NCBI GenBank assembly: GCA_029706075.1
Contig: JAINUG010000048.1
Coordinates: 5,400,374 to 5,464,373, forward strand
Direction of reading: 5' to 3'
Origin: Aldrovandia affinis
Taxonomy: Eukaryota; Chordata; Actinopteri; Notacanthiformes; Halosauridae
DNA length: 64,000 nt
Shown: piece after piece, positions 14,391-26,055 of the stretch
Layout of the letters: each line of letters starts with the position of its first letter
Numbering within the stretch: the first letter of the stretch is position 1
The notes under the pieces: generated by a model
What the model saw: only the letters and a program-made list of their open reading frames with translations
What the model was told of the DNA's origin: nothing
The model's database searches: none
Made by a program: the position numbers and the translations under genes

Positions 14391-15133
14391 TACACTACCG
14401 GTCAAGGATTTTAGATCCAGTGAATAACTTGAAATGGTACAAAGGTAAGTGCCAGAGGTAAAAAAAAACGAAAAACAGGGAACAAGTAATGGGTTAATGT
14501 GGGTTAACAGTCACTCTGTGCAAGTCGCCGACTCTTGATCCAGCAAAAGAGCCCCAGACCATCACACTTCCTCCTCCATGTTTGACAGTTGGTGTCACAC
14601 ACTGAGGAACCATCCTTTTGCCTACTCAACAGCCTACAACCTTTCAGGTCCATAAGACCTTCCAGTCTTCAGTAGTCTACTGGTGGTGCTTCATGGCCCA
14701 GGCAAGCCTCTTTTTGTATTTTGCCATCAGCAAAGCAATGGCTTTCTTACTGCCACTCAACCTGTCAAACCTGCAGCTCGAAGTCTTTTCTTCACAGCTG
14801 AAACTGAGACTTCCTTACTTTGAACAGTGTTGTCCTGTGAGCCGCCTATCACGCAAGCTGTTGACTCTCAGAAACTTGTCTTCTGATTTTGTTGTGGCTT
14901 TGGTTCTGCCAGACCTCTTCCTGTCAGAGTTTCCTCCAGTTTCCAAGTGCCTTTTGATGGTGTAGGAAACTACTCACTGCCAAAAAATAACATTATTTTT
15001 CAGTTTTTGGTAACCTAAACTTTTTTTTCAACCACTGGCAGTTTACCGTGTACCTTTGTACCATTTCAGGTTATTCACTGGACTGAACTGCTTAAATTTC
15101 TGTCAAAACTGGAAAATGGGGGCGTTCTAAAAC
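14391..15133 (-). mobile_element. Tc1/mariner-type transposon relic, internally deleted
   Basis: The left end reads TACACTACCGGTCAAGG, a typical Tc1-like terminus. Subterminal inverted repeats pair CCAGTGAATAACTTGAAATGG (about 14418-14438) with its complement near 15060-15082. The right end stops at TTCTAAAAC and runs into a CT tract, so the right terminus is missing. The transposase remnant is on the minus strand. At about 743 bp it is roughly half the length of a full Tc1 element. Confidence 0.88.
14505..14985 (-). pseudogene. Tc1-like transposase remnant
   Basis: Read on the minus strand, the 14.8-15.0 kb part resembles the N-terminal helix-turn-helix region (pieces such as TGGNSDRKRSGR and RVNSLRDRRLT). 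The next part gives SVSAVKKRLRAAGLTG. The last part, near 14525-14600, gives TPTVKHGGGSVMVWGSF, the conserved block of the DDE catalytic domain. About half of a normal transposase of roughly 340 residues is missing, and stops and frame changes separate the pieces. It is inactive. Confidence 0.85.
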
Positions 15134-15390
15134 CTCTCTCTCTCTCTCTCTCTTGCTCTCTGTCCCTCCCCCTCATTCTGCTCCTGCATGCCCCCCAACC
15201 AGGTGGGGCATGGAGGAAAGAGTCAGTGACCCATGGGTCTGAGTTTAAATGATCCAGCAGGGGGCCTGCCCCCAGAATCAGCTTTACCGTAATTACCCCA
15301 GTGTTAGGAGTGGGGTGGAGTGAAGGAGGGAAAGCAGCTGCACTGTACTGCTCTTTTTTGTCTTTTTTATTTTTTATAATCTGTTTCAGA

Positions 15391-15665
15391 TTTTTTTCAA
15401 TTTTTCTCCTAATTTAGTGGACAATTATAGCCTCTATTTATTTAGATTTGCCCTCCCCACATGAATTCACTGCTCATCTCTACAAGGCAGAGAACTCTGC
15501 TTCCTTCAAGACGGAATTTGCTCACCCACGTTCTGGAGTCGCGCTTCTCAGCGAATTTGTGCCGGCTCACCCTCCCCCCTTCCCCTGGGGTGGACAGCCA
15601 AACACCGCCCCGATTGGGGCTCCCCACCAGGTCCGATCTTGTACAGTCGGGTTTTACTGTACTGC
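15391..15665 (-). repeat. Possible antisense SINE-like repeat
   Basis: Starts T-rich (TTTTTCAATTTTTCTCCTAATTTAG) and ends with GGTCCGATCTTGTACAGTCGGG, giving the layout of an A-tailed SINE in reverse. It is loosely like the antisense family at 2.05/11.75/17.65/43.75 kb in its T-rich start only. Low confidence. Confidence 0.35.
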
Positions 15666-16819
15666 TCTAAAGAGATTTCACACTGGCAACATTAGAACAG
15701 TTGTTAGAATAAATGATTATTTAGACCAATAATAATATGCAACACCCCCTCCTGCTCCACATTATAATATTGTCTCCACTGTAACCCTTTCAGTGCCACA
15801 GTTCCTGTATAAAGTGGAACATGGAGTTTTGGCCCAGTTATATTGACAGATTTTTCTGTTTAAAAAATTTAAAATCCCTTTGCAGTCTAACTTTTATGGA
15901 ACATTTATGCTCAGTGCCCATATTTGGACTCTTCAGTGCCTTGTTATTTCCAAATACAGAAGTTTTATTTTGTGTTTGTATTGTGATGGTTTCATAAAGA
16001 AGCGGTGTACCAGAAAGCCCTATTATAGAGTTTATTACAGAGATTTCCTGGCATTACGGTTCTAAAGAGAAAGCCTACATTGCAGTGGTGTGGAGTCATG
16101 CTCATTCTGTCCGCAGGCAAGATCCCATTCCTGACTCAGCTGTGGATCACCACTGATCACTTCCCTGAAAACCAGCTCTCTCTCTTTCTCCGCCCCCTAC
16201 CCCCCCTCCCACTGACCACAGATTCCTAGCTCTCCCTTGTTTAACAACTCATTCTCATTCTCTAGGTGCATTCAGGGTCAATTTGTAAATGATGCCAAGG
16301 TCAATTTCTGAATTATAAAAATCATTAAAGGCAAACAATAAGTGCATTGCAACACCATGTTGCACAACCATGTTGTTTAATGGATTCTTTCTCTACAAGA
16401 AAAGTGGTTTATTGTGGCTTTGAGGAATTTCTTTGATCCAGATGCACCCAGAACAGACAGTTAGCCTGTGTGACCCGATGTTCTCCACTTTCTTTTTGTG
16501 TGGGAAACCTAAAACAGGTCTCACTGGTTTCACATTTAAGGAATATCTGCAATAATCGCCCCCACTGGCTCTTGGTCCAGACGGATTTGGTCTGCAAGAG
16601 ACTTTTAGCTAATAAAGAACAGTTCGATTCATCAGAGCATGGGAACAGATAAACGACATTGATTTGTATAAGTGCTTTAAGTGGTGCTGTTATAATACAT
16701 TAAAGGCTAACGTTAGCTAGCATAGCTCAGCACCTAATTAAGAGTGATGCACATGTGTTTTACTAAGCTAATGATGTTAGCTAGCAGACTGGCATCCAAA
16801 CTTGTTCTGCTGAGGATAA

Positions 16820-17030
16820 TATTGGATGGCATTTATATAGCACATTTCAAGTCAAGCCTTTCATGCTTTTAGGAAAGCATTTTACAGTGAAGGGGGGTTG
16901 AACCAGCACCAATATGTAGGACCATGGTGGTGATGCATGGCAGCCATTTTGCACCAGAACAATCGCACACATCAGGGGGCTTACTAAGCCAATTCAATTG
17001 GAGGATGGTTCGAGAGCCAGATTGGCCTGG
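16820..17030. repeat. Teleost interspersed repeat fragment
   Basis: The sequence GGCATTTATATAGCACATTTCAAG...GCATTTTACAGTGA, then ACCAATATGTAGGACC and GGCAGCCATTTTGCACCAGAAC, matches my memory of a repeat common in fish genomes (ATTTATATAGCGC...GGCAGCCATTTTGCGCCAGAACG). Superfamily not determined. Confidence 0.55.
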
Positions 17031-17644
17031 ACACTAGGGGCAAGATCCATTTCTTTCTATAAGTGTCACATGAACTTTAATAGGCACAAAAAATCTGAAC
17101 CGTCATTTAATGTCTCTTCTGAGATTATGTCGTCTCTCATAACGCAGTGTCCCAATCACACAAGGCATTGGTTTTCTTCTCGGTCCAGAGGGAAGACTGC
17201 TACCTACTGGCACTTCAACACTGCTACCTACAGGCCCAGCCCCACTTAACTTCAGCCATCAAGCTGGACAAAGTTACAGGGTGACTGTAACTTTGTCCAG
17301 CTGGCTATTACTGGTGAAGATAACTTAAGAGTGGAAACAATTTAGCATTTTGGCTGAGATATGGGCTGTTTTTCCCATTTCAGGTTGACGTGGTTCCACT
17401 TTAGTTGGGTCGTCGGGTTTGTTGTTTTCGTGTAATGAGGCAATCTCAGCTGGTTCATGTGAAGAGGCCTCAGCCTTGCTGGTGCATCTTGTTCTGTTGT
17501 ATTTCCTGTCTTATTTGGAGGAATGAAAACAGCAAGATTAAAAAGAGAGCAGAGAGTGCTGAGATTCATCAGCTCTCTGTTACTCAGTTCCATGTGTTCA
17601 TATTTATAGGCATAGAAGCACAGTGCATTTTATTACGTTTTTTA

Positions 17645-17965
17645 TAACCTTTTACCCATTTTTTATTTTTTCCCCAATCTGGAATGCCAAATCACTGCTT
17701 CTCATTGCTGCAACATTGCCCATCACTTTGGGAGATTTCTGATTGGCATGCGTGTCTTGTAAACCGCGTTTGGTCAGCCGCCACTTATTTTCATTCTGCA
17801 GTCCACCCACCTCATCTACTATGCAGTCATTACGCCAGAGTACCGCATGTCCTGCACAGCTTGTGCAGGGAGACTGCTGGTGCCAGATTTACCAGAGGAG
17901 TCACCTGTGTTCGATGAGGTGGGGAATGGCTTGCTAACTGAAACCTTCCTCAATGCTCTGGCAAA
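17645..17965 (-). repeat. Diverged interspersed repeat, antisense copy 3
   Basis: Shows the family blocks in order: T-rich start, CCCCAATCTGGAATGCC, CATTGCTGCAACATTGCC, GGGAGATT, GCATGCG, and TTTTCATTCTGCAGTCCACCC. Confidence 0.5.
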
Positions 17966-18654
17966 TGATGCATCACCCCATAGGATGCAAATTGTGACCT
18001 TCAACCACCATTTGCCACGTCATTGTGAGGAGAGCCAGTGTTTCAGCTGGATACGCTCCCCGAGAGCCCTATGTTTAGCCCTATGTGTGGAGAACCAGCG
18101 TTTTAGCTGGACACTCTGCCCAAAATCCCTATGTTTAGACTAAACTGAATCGTCTCTCTCACTGTCTTCTGCCTCCCCTTCCCTCCCTCTCCTGATCTAC
18201 ACTGTGGCTAGTGGCTGCTGCCGCACTCGTTTTGGCATGACGTTTGGCACTTTCCCCTCATTGGTCTGGAGTAATCTTGCTGAAGGATCGACTAACCGTG
18301 CTTAGAGCTTACCTCAGCACCTTGTTACGGTCGAATGGGGCTTTTCGTTACAAATATGGATCGCCAAACCCAATCGCAGCTCCTCCCTCTAGGATATGGT
18401 TATTAAACCACTGAAGCAACTCTACGTTGCTGCATGTTTTTTTCTTCTCTGTTTTCAGTGCATTTCACCCCGGAGTCCCCCAAACTGAAGCAGTGTTGCA
18501 TCATTCATTTATCCCCTTGCTGGAGATCCGCCCTTTTCAAGTCTGCTGACTGAAGCGCTTCACCAACAACTCCCCTTTCATCAGAACCTCTGGATCTCTG
18601 ACAAGGCTTTCCCATGTCCCTGACCGTTAGGCACTCGCTGTCACCGTCAGACAC

Positions 18655-18870
18655 TGTCTGTCATTTACTGCAGTCTCGGCCCAGATCCTGCGGGGTGCTC
18701 TTACAGCTGTGTCCCCGCGATGACTTTGGCCGCCGTGTCAGGGTTGCGCGAGGCCACGCGCCCCTTGGCCACAGCGCCGCCTCCCGGGCCGACAGGAGGC
18801 CGCCAGGGCGTGCCTCTCACCAGAGCCCCGGCAGCGCTGTGGCCTGGCATGCCTCAGCCCACTCTCTCTG
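18655..18870. other. GC- and CpG-rich patch inside intron 1
   Basis: A short block with many CpG steps (for example GCGCGAGGCCACGCGCCCC) stands out from AT-rich intron. A 62-codon open frame starts with ATG at 18720 and is Pro/Ala-rich, without Gly-X-Y repeats and without an obvious donor. It may be a CpG island, an alternative promoter or a conserved element; the sequence alone does not decide. Confidence 0.4.
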
Positions 18871-20574
18871 ACATGAAAAGGTGGACTCCCGCCTCCTTCG
18901 CCCACTAGATTTACGATTTGTTAGTCTCACAGATGACCATATCCATGGTCAGCTGACAGCGTTCCCAAAGCCTGGCCTTTCATTCTGTCTCTCTAGAACG
19001 GCATCACAGCGGTGCCTAATCCTCAGAGAGTGCAGCGGGTCAAGAGTTGGGAAGATCCTCCAGACAGCTTGATGCGCTGTATTTACGAGACGGAGCTAAA
19101 AGCACAATATAACCGAAATGTTGCTCGGTACGGCTGCGACGCAACTCAGCGCTGGTGCAACGTCCAACACCCATATCTCTCAGAGATACGAGAGAGTCTT
19201 AAGATGAAAGGGTAGCTGAGTCCCCCCTTGCATTACACAGATCACAGAAAGTCCCTGCAGAAAATCAACTGTTGCCTCAGAACTTTAGAGAGATGCGCTA
19301 CATCCCCCCCCCCCCCCAATGCACAGTTCCTTGGAAAACCAGACGTCTGCTGCAGTTCATCTGTGTGTATAGATCAACAAAGATAACTGCGCAGCTGGTA
19401 AACAAGTGTCACGGTCTTACTGCCAGTTTTCTTCTCTCTCTTTTTCTCTTGTTCTCTTTTCTCTGGGCTGTACACAGAAAATGATTGAACTTTATTAGCG
19501 TCTGTTTCCAATGAGGCTGGGTGCATCTGATTTACAACCTTGGTGTCGGTCAGTTGATTGTTATTGTTGCTGTCATTGCCATTATACAGTGTTTCTTGTG
19601 GAACGATGCCATGTCATTACAGAGCCCCACCCTGGTGCATTCTTTGGGAGTATCAGTCTGGATTGTCTTGAGGGGCTAATTGTGCCTGTGCTGTTCCCTC
19701 TGATTACAGAGAACAATAAAGACCTTGTTATTGTGTTGTCAGCACTTAAACCACACTGGTAAAACACGAAAATGAATTGAGCCATAATTGCCCAACCATT
19801 CCGGAAGATTAATCAAGTCAATTAAGAGCAGTTCTTTAGGATTCTGGTGTTTCTCAGCACACTGCGTGTTTACGATCTAGGACAGCAACAATGGGAGACA
19901 CAGAGAGAGGAAATACGCTTCTCTTTTTAATGCATCACATTTCTCTTGATTATGTTATCATGGCACAAAAGACCGAATGCCATGGGATTGAGTTTCTGGT
20001 CTGATCTGGAGATCAAAAGGATACTCTCCAGAATATTCTCAGAGAAAAAATATACCAATTGGCTAATTGTCTCTAACTCCAAACTCCAGTGCTTTGATTG
20101 GTTGGCACAGAAATGGAAAGCATTGCGTTTTATTATTCCCATTTGAGGCAAGAATGTTTTCCCAAAAGCCTGAATCTGAACCAGTGCAGAACACATTGTG
20201 TAAGTGTAAATCAAAAACAAGTTAATTTTGTTCTCTTCGTTGAAATGATCACAGAGATTGTAATGACTATAACGATGTTTCATGTTGCACAAGATGTTTA
20301 TCAATAATTTAACATTCAAAATATGCATTTACCGAAATCAACATTATATTCATAACCGAAACCTTTAATGCCAAGCACTCACTACTCAAATAAAAAGGGA
20401 GGGGCTTTCTGGTACGCAATATGAAGCAAAACATTTTGAGTTCTGGTCAAAAGTATCCAGGCTCACTCTCCAAGTAGAATATGTTCAGTGAATATGTCAG
20501 TTACAATGTACTACATATGTCAGATTCATACCAGTAATTGATTGGGTTTTTTGTTTTTGTTTTTTGTGTTCCAG

Positions 20575-20582
20575 GATCCCCA
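20575..20582 (+). CDS. col23a1: col23a1 exon 2: 8-nt microexon
   Basis: The exon is only GATCCCCA. A long T-rich tract (TTTTTTGTTTTTGTTTTTTG) and TTCCAG precede it, and a consensus GTAAGT donor follows. With the G left over from exon 1 it makes Gly-Ser-Pro and restores phase 0 for exon 3. Without it, exon 1 (ending phase 1) could not join in frame to exon 3 (starting phase 0). Remembered human COL23A1 has GDPGPP at the same place, so a triplet is expected here. Confidence 0.85.
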
Positions 20583-22231
20583 GTAAGTACCTTCAGCAAC
20601 ACAGTAGTTTAAAGTTCAGTGCATGAGTGCAGGTTCTGACTGTCCCAGGCCAAACCAGTCTGGTCCAGTTTGATATGGGATACTGGGGAGGGACTCCCTG
20701 AACAGGTAAGTAAATAGGGACCTAATGGCTAAACGTTGACTGTTGATAACCATGGCTGTTAGTAGCATCACACTAATGTCCCTGTAGCCACATTTTGCTT
20801 CTCATCAACATCCCCAAAAGGTTTTATAATGTAGTAAAATCTAAAATATGTATGCTGTAAGGAACAGAGTTGCCCCAGGCAATGCGAGCAGACCCCCCAC
20901 CCCCTTTACCCCCCTCCCCACACCTATGAGTCAGTAGTCCAAGGAGACACAGGGGAGAACTCTAGAAAACACAACAATTGCAATTTATTGTCCTCTGTGG
21001 GGACATAATTCTAATTACTGGAAGCCATGACAGATGTTTGTAATGCACAAGGCAGAGCAGTCAGAGCTCACACAGCTTTGGCCTCATTGGATAATATATA
21101 ATATTCAGATATTACTTATCACAAGAGCACAGACTCTGTTAGAACTCTCCAGTATCTAATCTTAACACTTGTGGCCTTGTGTCTTTCACTGTGAGTGTCT
21201 GTCAAAACGAGGTAGCCCTCTCTGTGAAAAAACTCCTTTTATTGATGCCTCATCTGGTGATTTCCCACAAGTTTTGAGTCACACTGTGCTGTAATTGTTT
21301 AGTCTACTTTCAGTAAGAAGAACAGTAACTCAGGTTATGGGTGAGCCTTACGATTCAGGCTTCGGAAACAGTTCCAGGAACGTTTTTTTGTAACTTGATT
21401 ATTCATTTTTCAAGAATAAGCAAAATGCATTCCATTTTCTGTAATATCATTTCGGAGTCCAACCAGCCCACATCAAGAGGATCTTGTTTTAAAAGTGTAA
21501 AATATAGGTGCAAACAGCAAGTACATTTTACCACTTGGGCATGCAAATGTAATGAGCAACTAGGCCTGGTCTGAATGAATGAAAGATTATTAACATACAG
21601 TTACCATTCAATATGTGCATCCAACTGGAGCTTTAACATTGTTCTGGAAGTAAGTATCTGAAAACAAACTTGTTTTTTGTTGGACGCGCCAAGCATGCAA
21701 ATGTAAATGGGCCGTAAGAAGCTGTTTCATTAAATACTGCGACTAACCAAACACGATCCTTGGGCCTTATTTCCTTATAGAGCCAACCCAGATTCCTTTT
21801 GAATGTTGTTTTTCCTGAGAAGCCAGCCTCACGTGTGTTCTCGTGTTGTGATGGAAAGACAGATTAGGCGGTTGGTGGTGGTGAATTTTGTGGCTCTAGA
21901 TGTGGGCTCATTGTGTGTATGACAGTATCAGACCTCTGGAAACACAACAGCACAACAGAGACCTTTAGATGCCAAGCCTCCGTGTAGCTGTTCCAGGAGA
22001 CGGTCAGTTATCACAATCCCAATATAGAAGGCCTTGTGTTTCTGGGATTGCAACGAGAAAGCATGTGCACCCCACACACCTAGTCCATAAACCAACTGTG
22101 TCACAGTATTAGCATTCCCTTTTTGCCAAGGTCATTAACACACTAAAGCTGGGACACAGTCATGGTCCTGTGGTCAATGTTGTCCTAATGTTGCCTTGTT
22201 GTGTGCTCTGCTCTCTCTCTAATTGTAACAG
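20583..22231 (+). other. col23a1: Intron 2 of window (1.65 kb)
   Basis: Ordinary intron, phase 0. The only thing noticed is a roughly 55 bp segment near 21945-22005 that resembles one near 25252-25312. Confidence 0.8.
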
Positions 22232-22258
22232 GGCACGCCTGGACGGGATGGTTACCCG
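22232..22258 (+). CDS. col23a1: col23a1 exon 3, COL1 domain
   Basis: 27 bp, acceptor AACAG after a CT-rich stretch, donor GTAAAT. Encodes GTPGRDGYP, three Gly-X-Y triplets. The GRDGYP part matches human COL23A1 as remembered and not COL25A1, which is a main reason for the type XXIII call. Confidence 0.92.
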
Positions 22259-24327
22259 GTAAATTTGGCTCCATTTTGCTATATTTCTGTCTTTACCTTC
22301 CTGTCAGCTTACTGCTTAATCTTCTAACCTGCCCGCTCCTATGTGTGTCTGTCTGAAAAACACAGTTGTCTTTGAGTCTTCTTCCCCTGCTCTAGCCCAT
22401 CTCAGGTGTTCTCACAGTGCCTGTCTCCTCTGGCTCCACTCTGTGCCCTTCTCTCTCTTATTCTCAAGCTCTAAGTTACCTGTCTCTGCTCTGAACCCTT
22501 GCACTTCTTAGAAGTTTTAAAATAGTAAAGAGCCCCTCCCCACCTACCCGCATACTCATGTACACATACACACTGGCATTTATGAGGTATGGTATGTGGG
22601 CCATGACTTCAGGTTCCAGCCCTGCCCTGTTCCCACGGTGATGCATGGGAAGAGGCTACGGGCAGCTGGGAGCTGTCTCTCAGTGGTGAAGTTGCTCCAC
22701 ACTATTTGTGTCTCCGTAAACAGCGTACATGCTCTGGACGTATTCCCTGTTTACCCTCCCAGATGGACGTGGCTGCAGGGAATGGTGCCAGTCCTTGATC
22801 ACATCGGTTCACCCTCCCAACAAGAGCCTCCCTTTAGGCTACCCTGACTTACTGCAGTTATGCAATGCTAACAATAGAGCTGTCACAATAGTGCTCCATC
22901 ATGGTTTAACATCCTGGAAATACCACAATCCTGCTTTCACAGCAGTGCCTACCTGTTACTATTTAGCTTTGTAACAATACTGCTATGTCATTATTATGCC
23001 TTCTCACTATTCTGCTGTCATGGCAGTAATGTCATATCACTACTTAGCTCTATAAGGATACTTCTCCATATGATTTTGTTTTCCTACTATACTGCTGTCC
23101 TGTTACAATTCTGCTCTGTTTCATTATGCTTCCATCTACTTAATGTTGCTGCTACAACTTTGCTGACACTTTGCTACAACCTGTTGGCACTAGGTTCTGA
23201 CATGATAAAGTGCTGTCATGATTTATTCTGTTGCCAAACTGCCCAGTCATTCTACTGCTTACAATGTGACATCCAAATTTTTCGATGGTCCATTTATTTA
23301 TTATCTACTGGTGACTTGCTTTATGTTAGCTTTCTTTTTTCCCTGAGTGCTACAGCCAGACGCAAACGCATGGCCTGTGTCCAGCTTATAGATCTCGCCT
23401 GATACCATTTCAAACAGTACTCATAACAACATAGTAATTTAATAATAGCAGCAATACGATATCATCAGACAATGTTTATTTAAAGATAAATCAGTCTGTT
23501 TCCAGTAATTACAGTGTGGTGCCAGCATACTGTACTTATTATGATATAATGGACATGTTCAGGAGAGCAGGTCCTCTGTTGAACTATTACAGGGCGGCCC
23601 CTGGTGGATATGAAGAGAACAACACTTTGAGACAGATTTATTGAGTGATTAATGAGGAGGTGTTGCTCATTACATTTTTTTCCTGCCAGAGTAACCTGTG
23701 GTCACATTGTTGCTGATTGCTGCTTTAGTCATGTATTCTTCAGAGTTAGGAATAGTAAGCAATGTTTTTCTTCTTGTTCAATGTTAAGAATCTGCCATCT
23801 GTGTAACATCTCCCTCCCCCATATGAAATGTGGAATTGGGCTACAGAAGCTAATAAGCAGTTCTGACTCATGCAGTTCTGTAATTGTTTAGTGCAGTCTT
23901 AAGAGTGTTTACTCCAGAGTTGTTCATGAGCTGCACTGTTCACAGATACAGGAGCTGTCCAAATTCTACTTTTCAGAAACCGTTTTCAGAAACCGTTTTG
24001 GCAAAGAAAGTATTCTTGTGATCCACAATGAATGCTTTTACGATGTGAAATACAATTTGCAAACATCAGCTGAAGCAAAAAGACTGGCAATAAATTGCAA
24101 AGGGGTTAGAGGGTAACGGAAGATGCAGAAGTGTGGAATTATCTGTTGAACTTCATGAAGGTGCCTTGGCGCTGAGCAGTGGAGGGCTATTGAGTCAGGC
24201 TCTCTGTTCAAGCTGGTCTTTCTTCTGATGTTGGGGCTCACTCAAACCTCCATAGCGTTCCCAGATACCAGATCTGCCTAGCTCTCATTCCTGACGGGAA
24301 ACGCCTGCTCTTAATTACAAGCAGGGG

Positions 24328-24505
24328 GGTTTGTGTGTGTGTGTATCTGTGTGTTAGTTTTTTTGAAGGGGGGTAATATATGTGTGTATTTTAAGGGGGT
24401 TCTTTGTGTTTGGGTGTTGCTGTGTGTTTGGGAGATGGGGGTTCTTGCAAGTGCTTGTGTTCTAGGATGCGTGTGTGTGTACTTTTTATGATTTTGTTCT
24501 TTTGC

Positions 24506-24567
<62 letters not shown>

Positions 24568-24706
24568 GTGTGATGTGTGTGTTTGTGTATTCCTACATGT
24601 GTATGTACGTATGTGTGTTCTTCTGTGGAGATGGGGGTTTTATGTGTTTGTGTGAGGGCGTGTGCATTTGGGAGATGGGGGTTCTATGTGTGTATCTTTC
24701 GTGATA

Positions 24707-24763
<57 letters not shown>

Positions 24764-24776
24764 TGTGTGTGTGCAC
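24328..24776. repeat. GT-rich satellite-like region with two pure arrays
   Basis: Pure GT runs lie at about 24507-24566 (30 units) and 24711-24762 (26 units), then GTCTGTGTGTGTG to 24774. Between them the motif GAGATGGGGGTT(C/T)T recurs (near 24433, 24630 and 24672), suggesting a roughly 40-200 bp unit was locally duplicated together with the GT runs. Confidence 0.9.
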
Positions 24777-25694
24777 GTGCCCCCTTCCCTTTCTGGTTCA
24801 TAGCAGTACAGAAGCCACCCATGTGGATCAACGGCAGACTGCTCTTAATCTAATAGTAGAGTAGAGTTGAGTCTGGAGATCTCGATCTGTTGCTTTGTTA
24901 AATGGGAGTAGCAGGTAGTTCATATACACATCACTGATGAAAAAGCTGTGCAGGAGAGCTGAACCAGAACTGAGTTAGACCAGCAATGTTATTGCTGAGG
25001 CCTGCGGCCTGGAACCTTTTTACGCCACGTTCAATGCTGTCTACCACTTCAACCTCTCATCCCCACCCGTGATTGGTTCACGCTCTCGTGTCGGCTGTTT
25101 TCCACATCCCTCCCTCTCTGCCTTTTCATTTTCACTTCTCCTACCTGCACTTTTCTGTTCTGCTGTCTAAAAGGGGGGTCAATACTCCTGATTGGTTCAT
25201 CCCATCAACCCACTCCTGTTTGGTTTACCTCTGTATGAAAATAATACATCAGATCCCTGGAAACAAAACAACGCAACAGAGACCCTTGGACACCCAGCAT
25301 CCATTTAGGTCACATGTTTGTGTTTATCTGTAAGTCTAAATCTTCATCAATGTGAACAAAGCAATGAGAAAAGTATTGTGATTAAATGGTTAATGTTTGT
25401 GCTGGATTAGAAGGTCCCTCACAAATTGAGGTCCAGATGAGCTGGCTGTACTCTCTGGCAACCTGCGCTGTAAATAAGAACACCCTGTGAAGTCGGTCCA
25501 AACTCAGAGACCCTTCAGCACAGGCGTGTAGCACTTGGGCAGAACGCACATGCAGCTGGCTGAGCTTGCAGCTGCGACATCGTTTCTCAATGAAGGAGGG
25601 GGCGGGGAGTCCGTTCTGCATCACAAGCGAACGAGTCTGTCCCGATCTAGCTGTGTGCACAGTATGACAATATGATCCCCTTTCTTCCACACTA

Positions 25695-25825
25695 TACAGC
25701 AGGGTCACTCAAATCTGGCCCACAAATCCAAATTCGGTCCTGCTTTTCCTTTCTCTCAGGTAGTCAATTGAACAATTAGTGCAAATGATTGACCAGTGTC
25801 TTCACACCTGGTGAATCTCACAGGT
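25695..25825. repeat. hAT-like MITE fragment
   Basis: CAGGGTCACTCAAATCTGG followed by GGTCCTGCTTTTCC and a TCAGGTAGTCAATTGAACAATTAG stretch resembles hAT MITEs starting CAGGGG(T)NCTCAA. No matching far end or target duplication was seen. Confidence 0.45.
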
Positions 25826-25997
25826 AAAGGGAGTGTGGAAAAATAGCAGTGCTCGGCCCATGAGGACTGTGATTTCAGTAACTCTACAGTATTTGAGAAG
25901 CCGTCTGTATGCCTTTGTGTCTGTGTGTGTGTCTGTAAGTGTGTGTGTGATTTGTTTGAATTGGGATGCATCTGCACAGTACACACTGAAGTTCTCT

Positions 25998-26001
<4 letters not shown>

Positions 26002-26051
<50 letters not shown>
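26002..26051. repeat. (CT)n microsatellite
   Basis: About 25 CT units in intron 3. Confidence 0.95.

Positions 26052-26055
<4 letters not shown>

Larger units (their letters stand above)
13665..20574 (+). other. col23a1: Intron 1 of window (6.9 kb)
   Basis: Phase 1 intron. It holds three copies of a TTCAATT/TTTATTGGCATGAC-type repeat (13.7-14.4 kb), a Tc1-like transposon relic (14.4-15.1 kb), interspersed repeats at 15.4, 16.8 and 17.7 kb, and a GC-rich patch at 18.65-18.87 kb. A C12 run lies near 19305. No further exon was recognised. Confidence 0.8.

Noticed and set aside
16115..16140. Possible exon after CCGCAG (GCAAGATCCCATTCCTGACTC)
   Set aside because: No Gly-X-Y, no GT donor after it, and wrong phase for the neighbouring exons.
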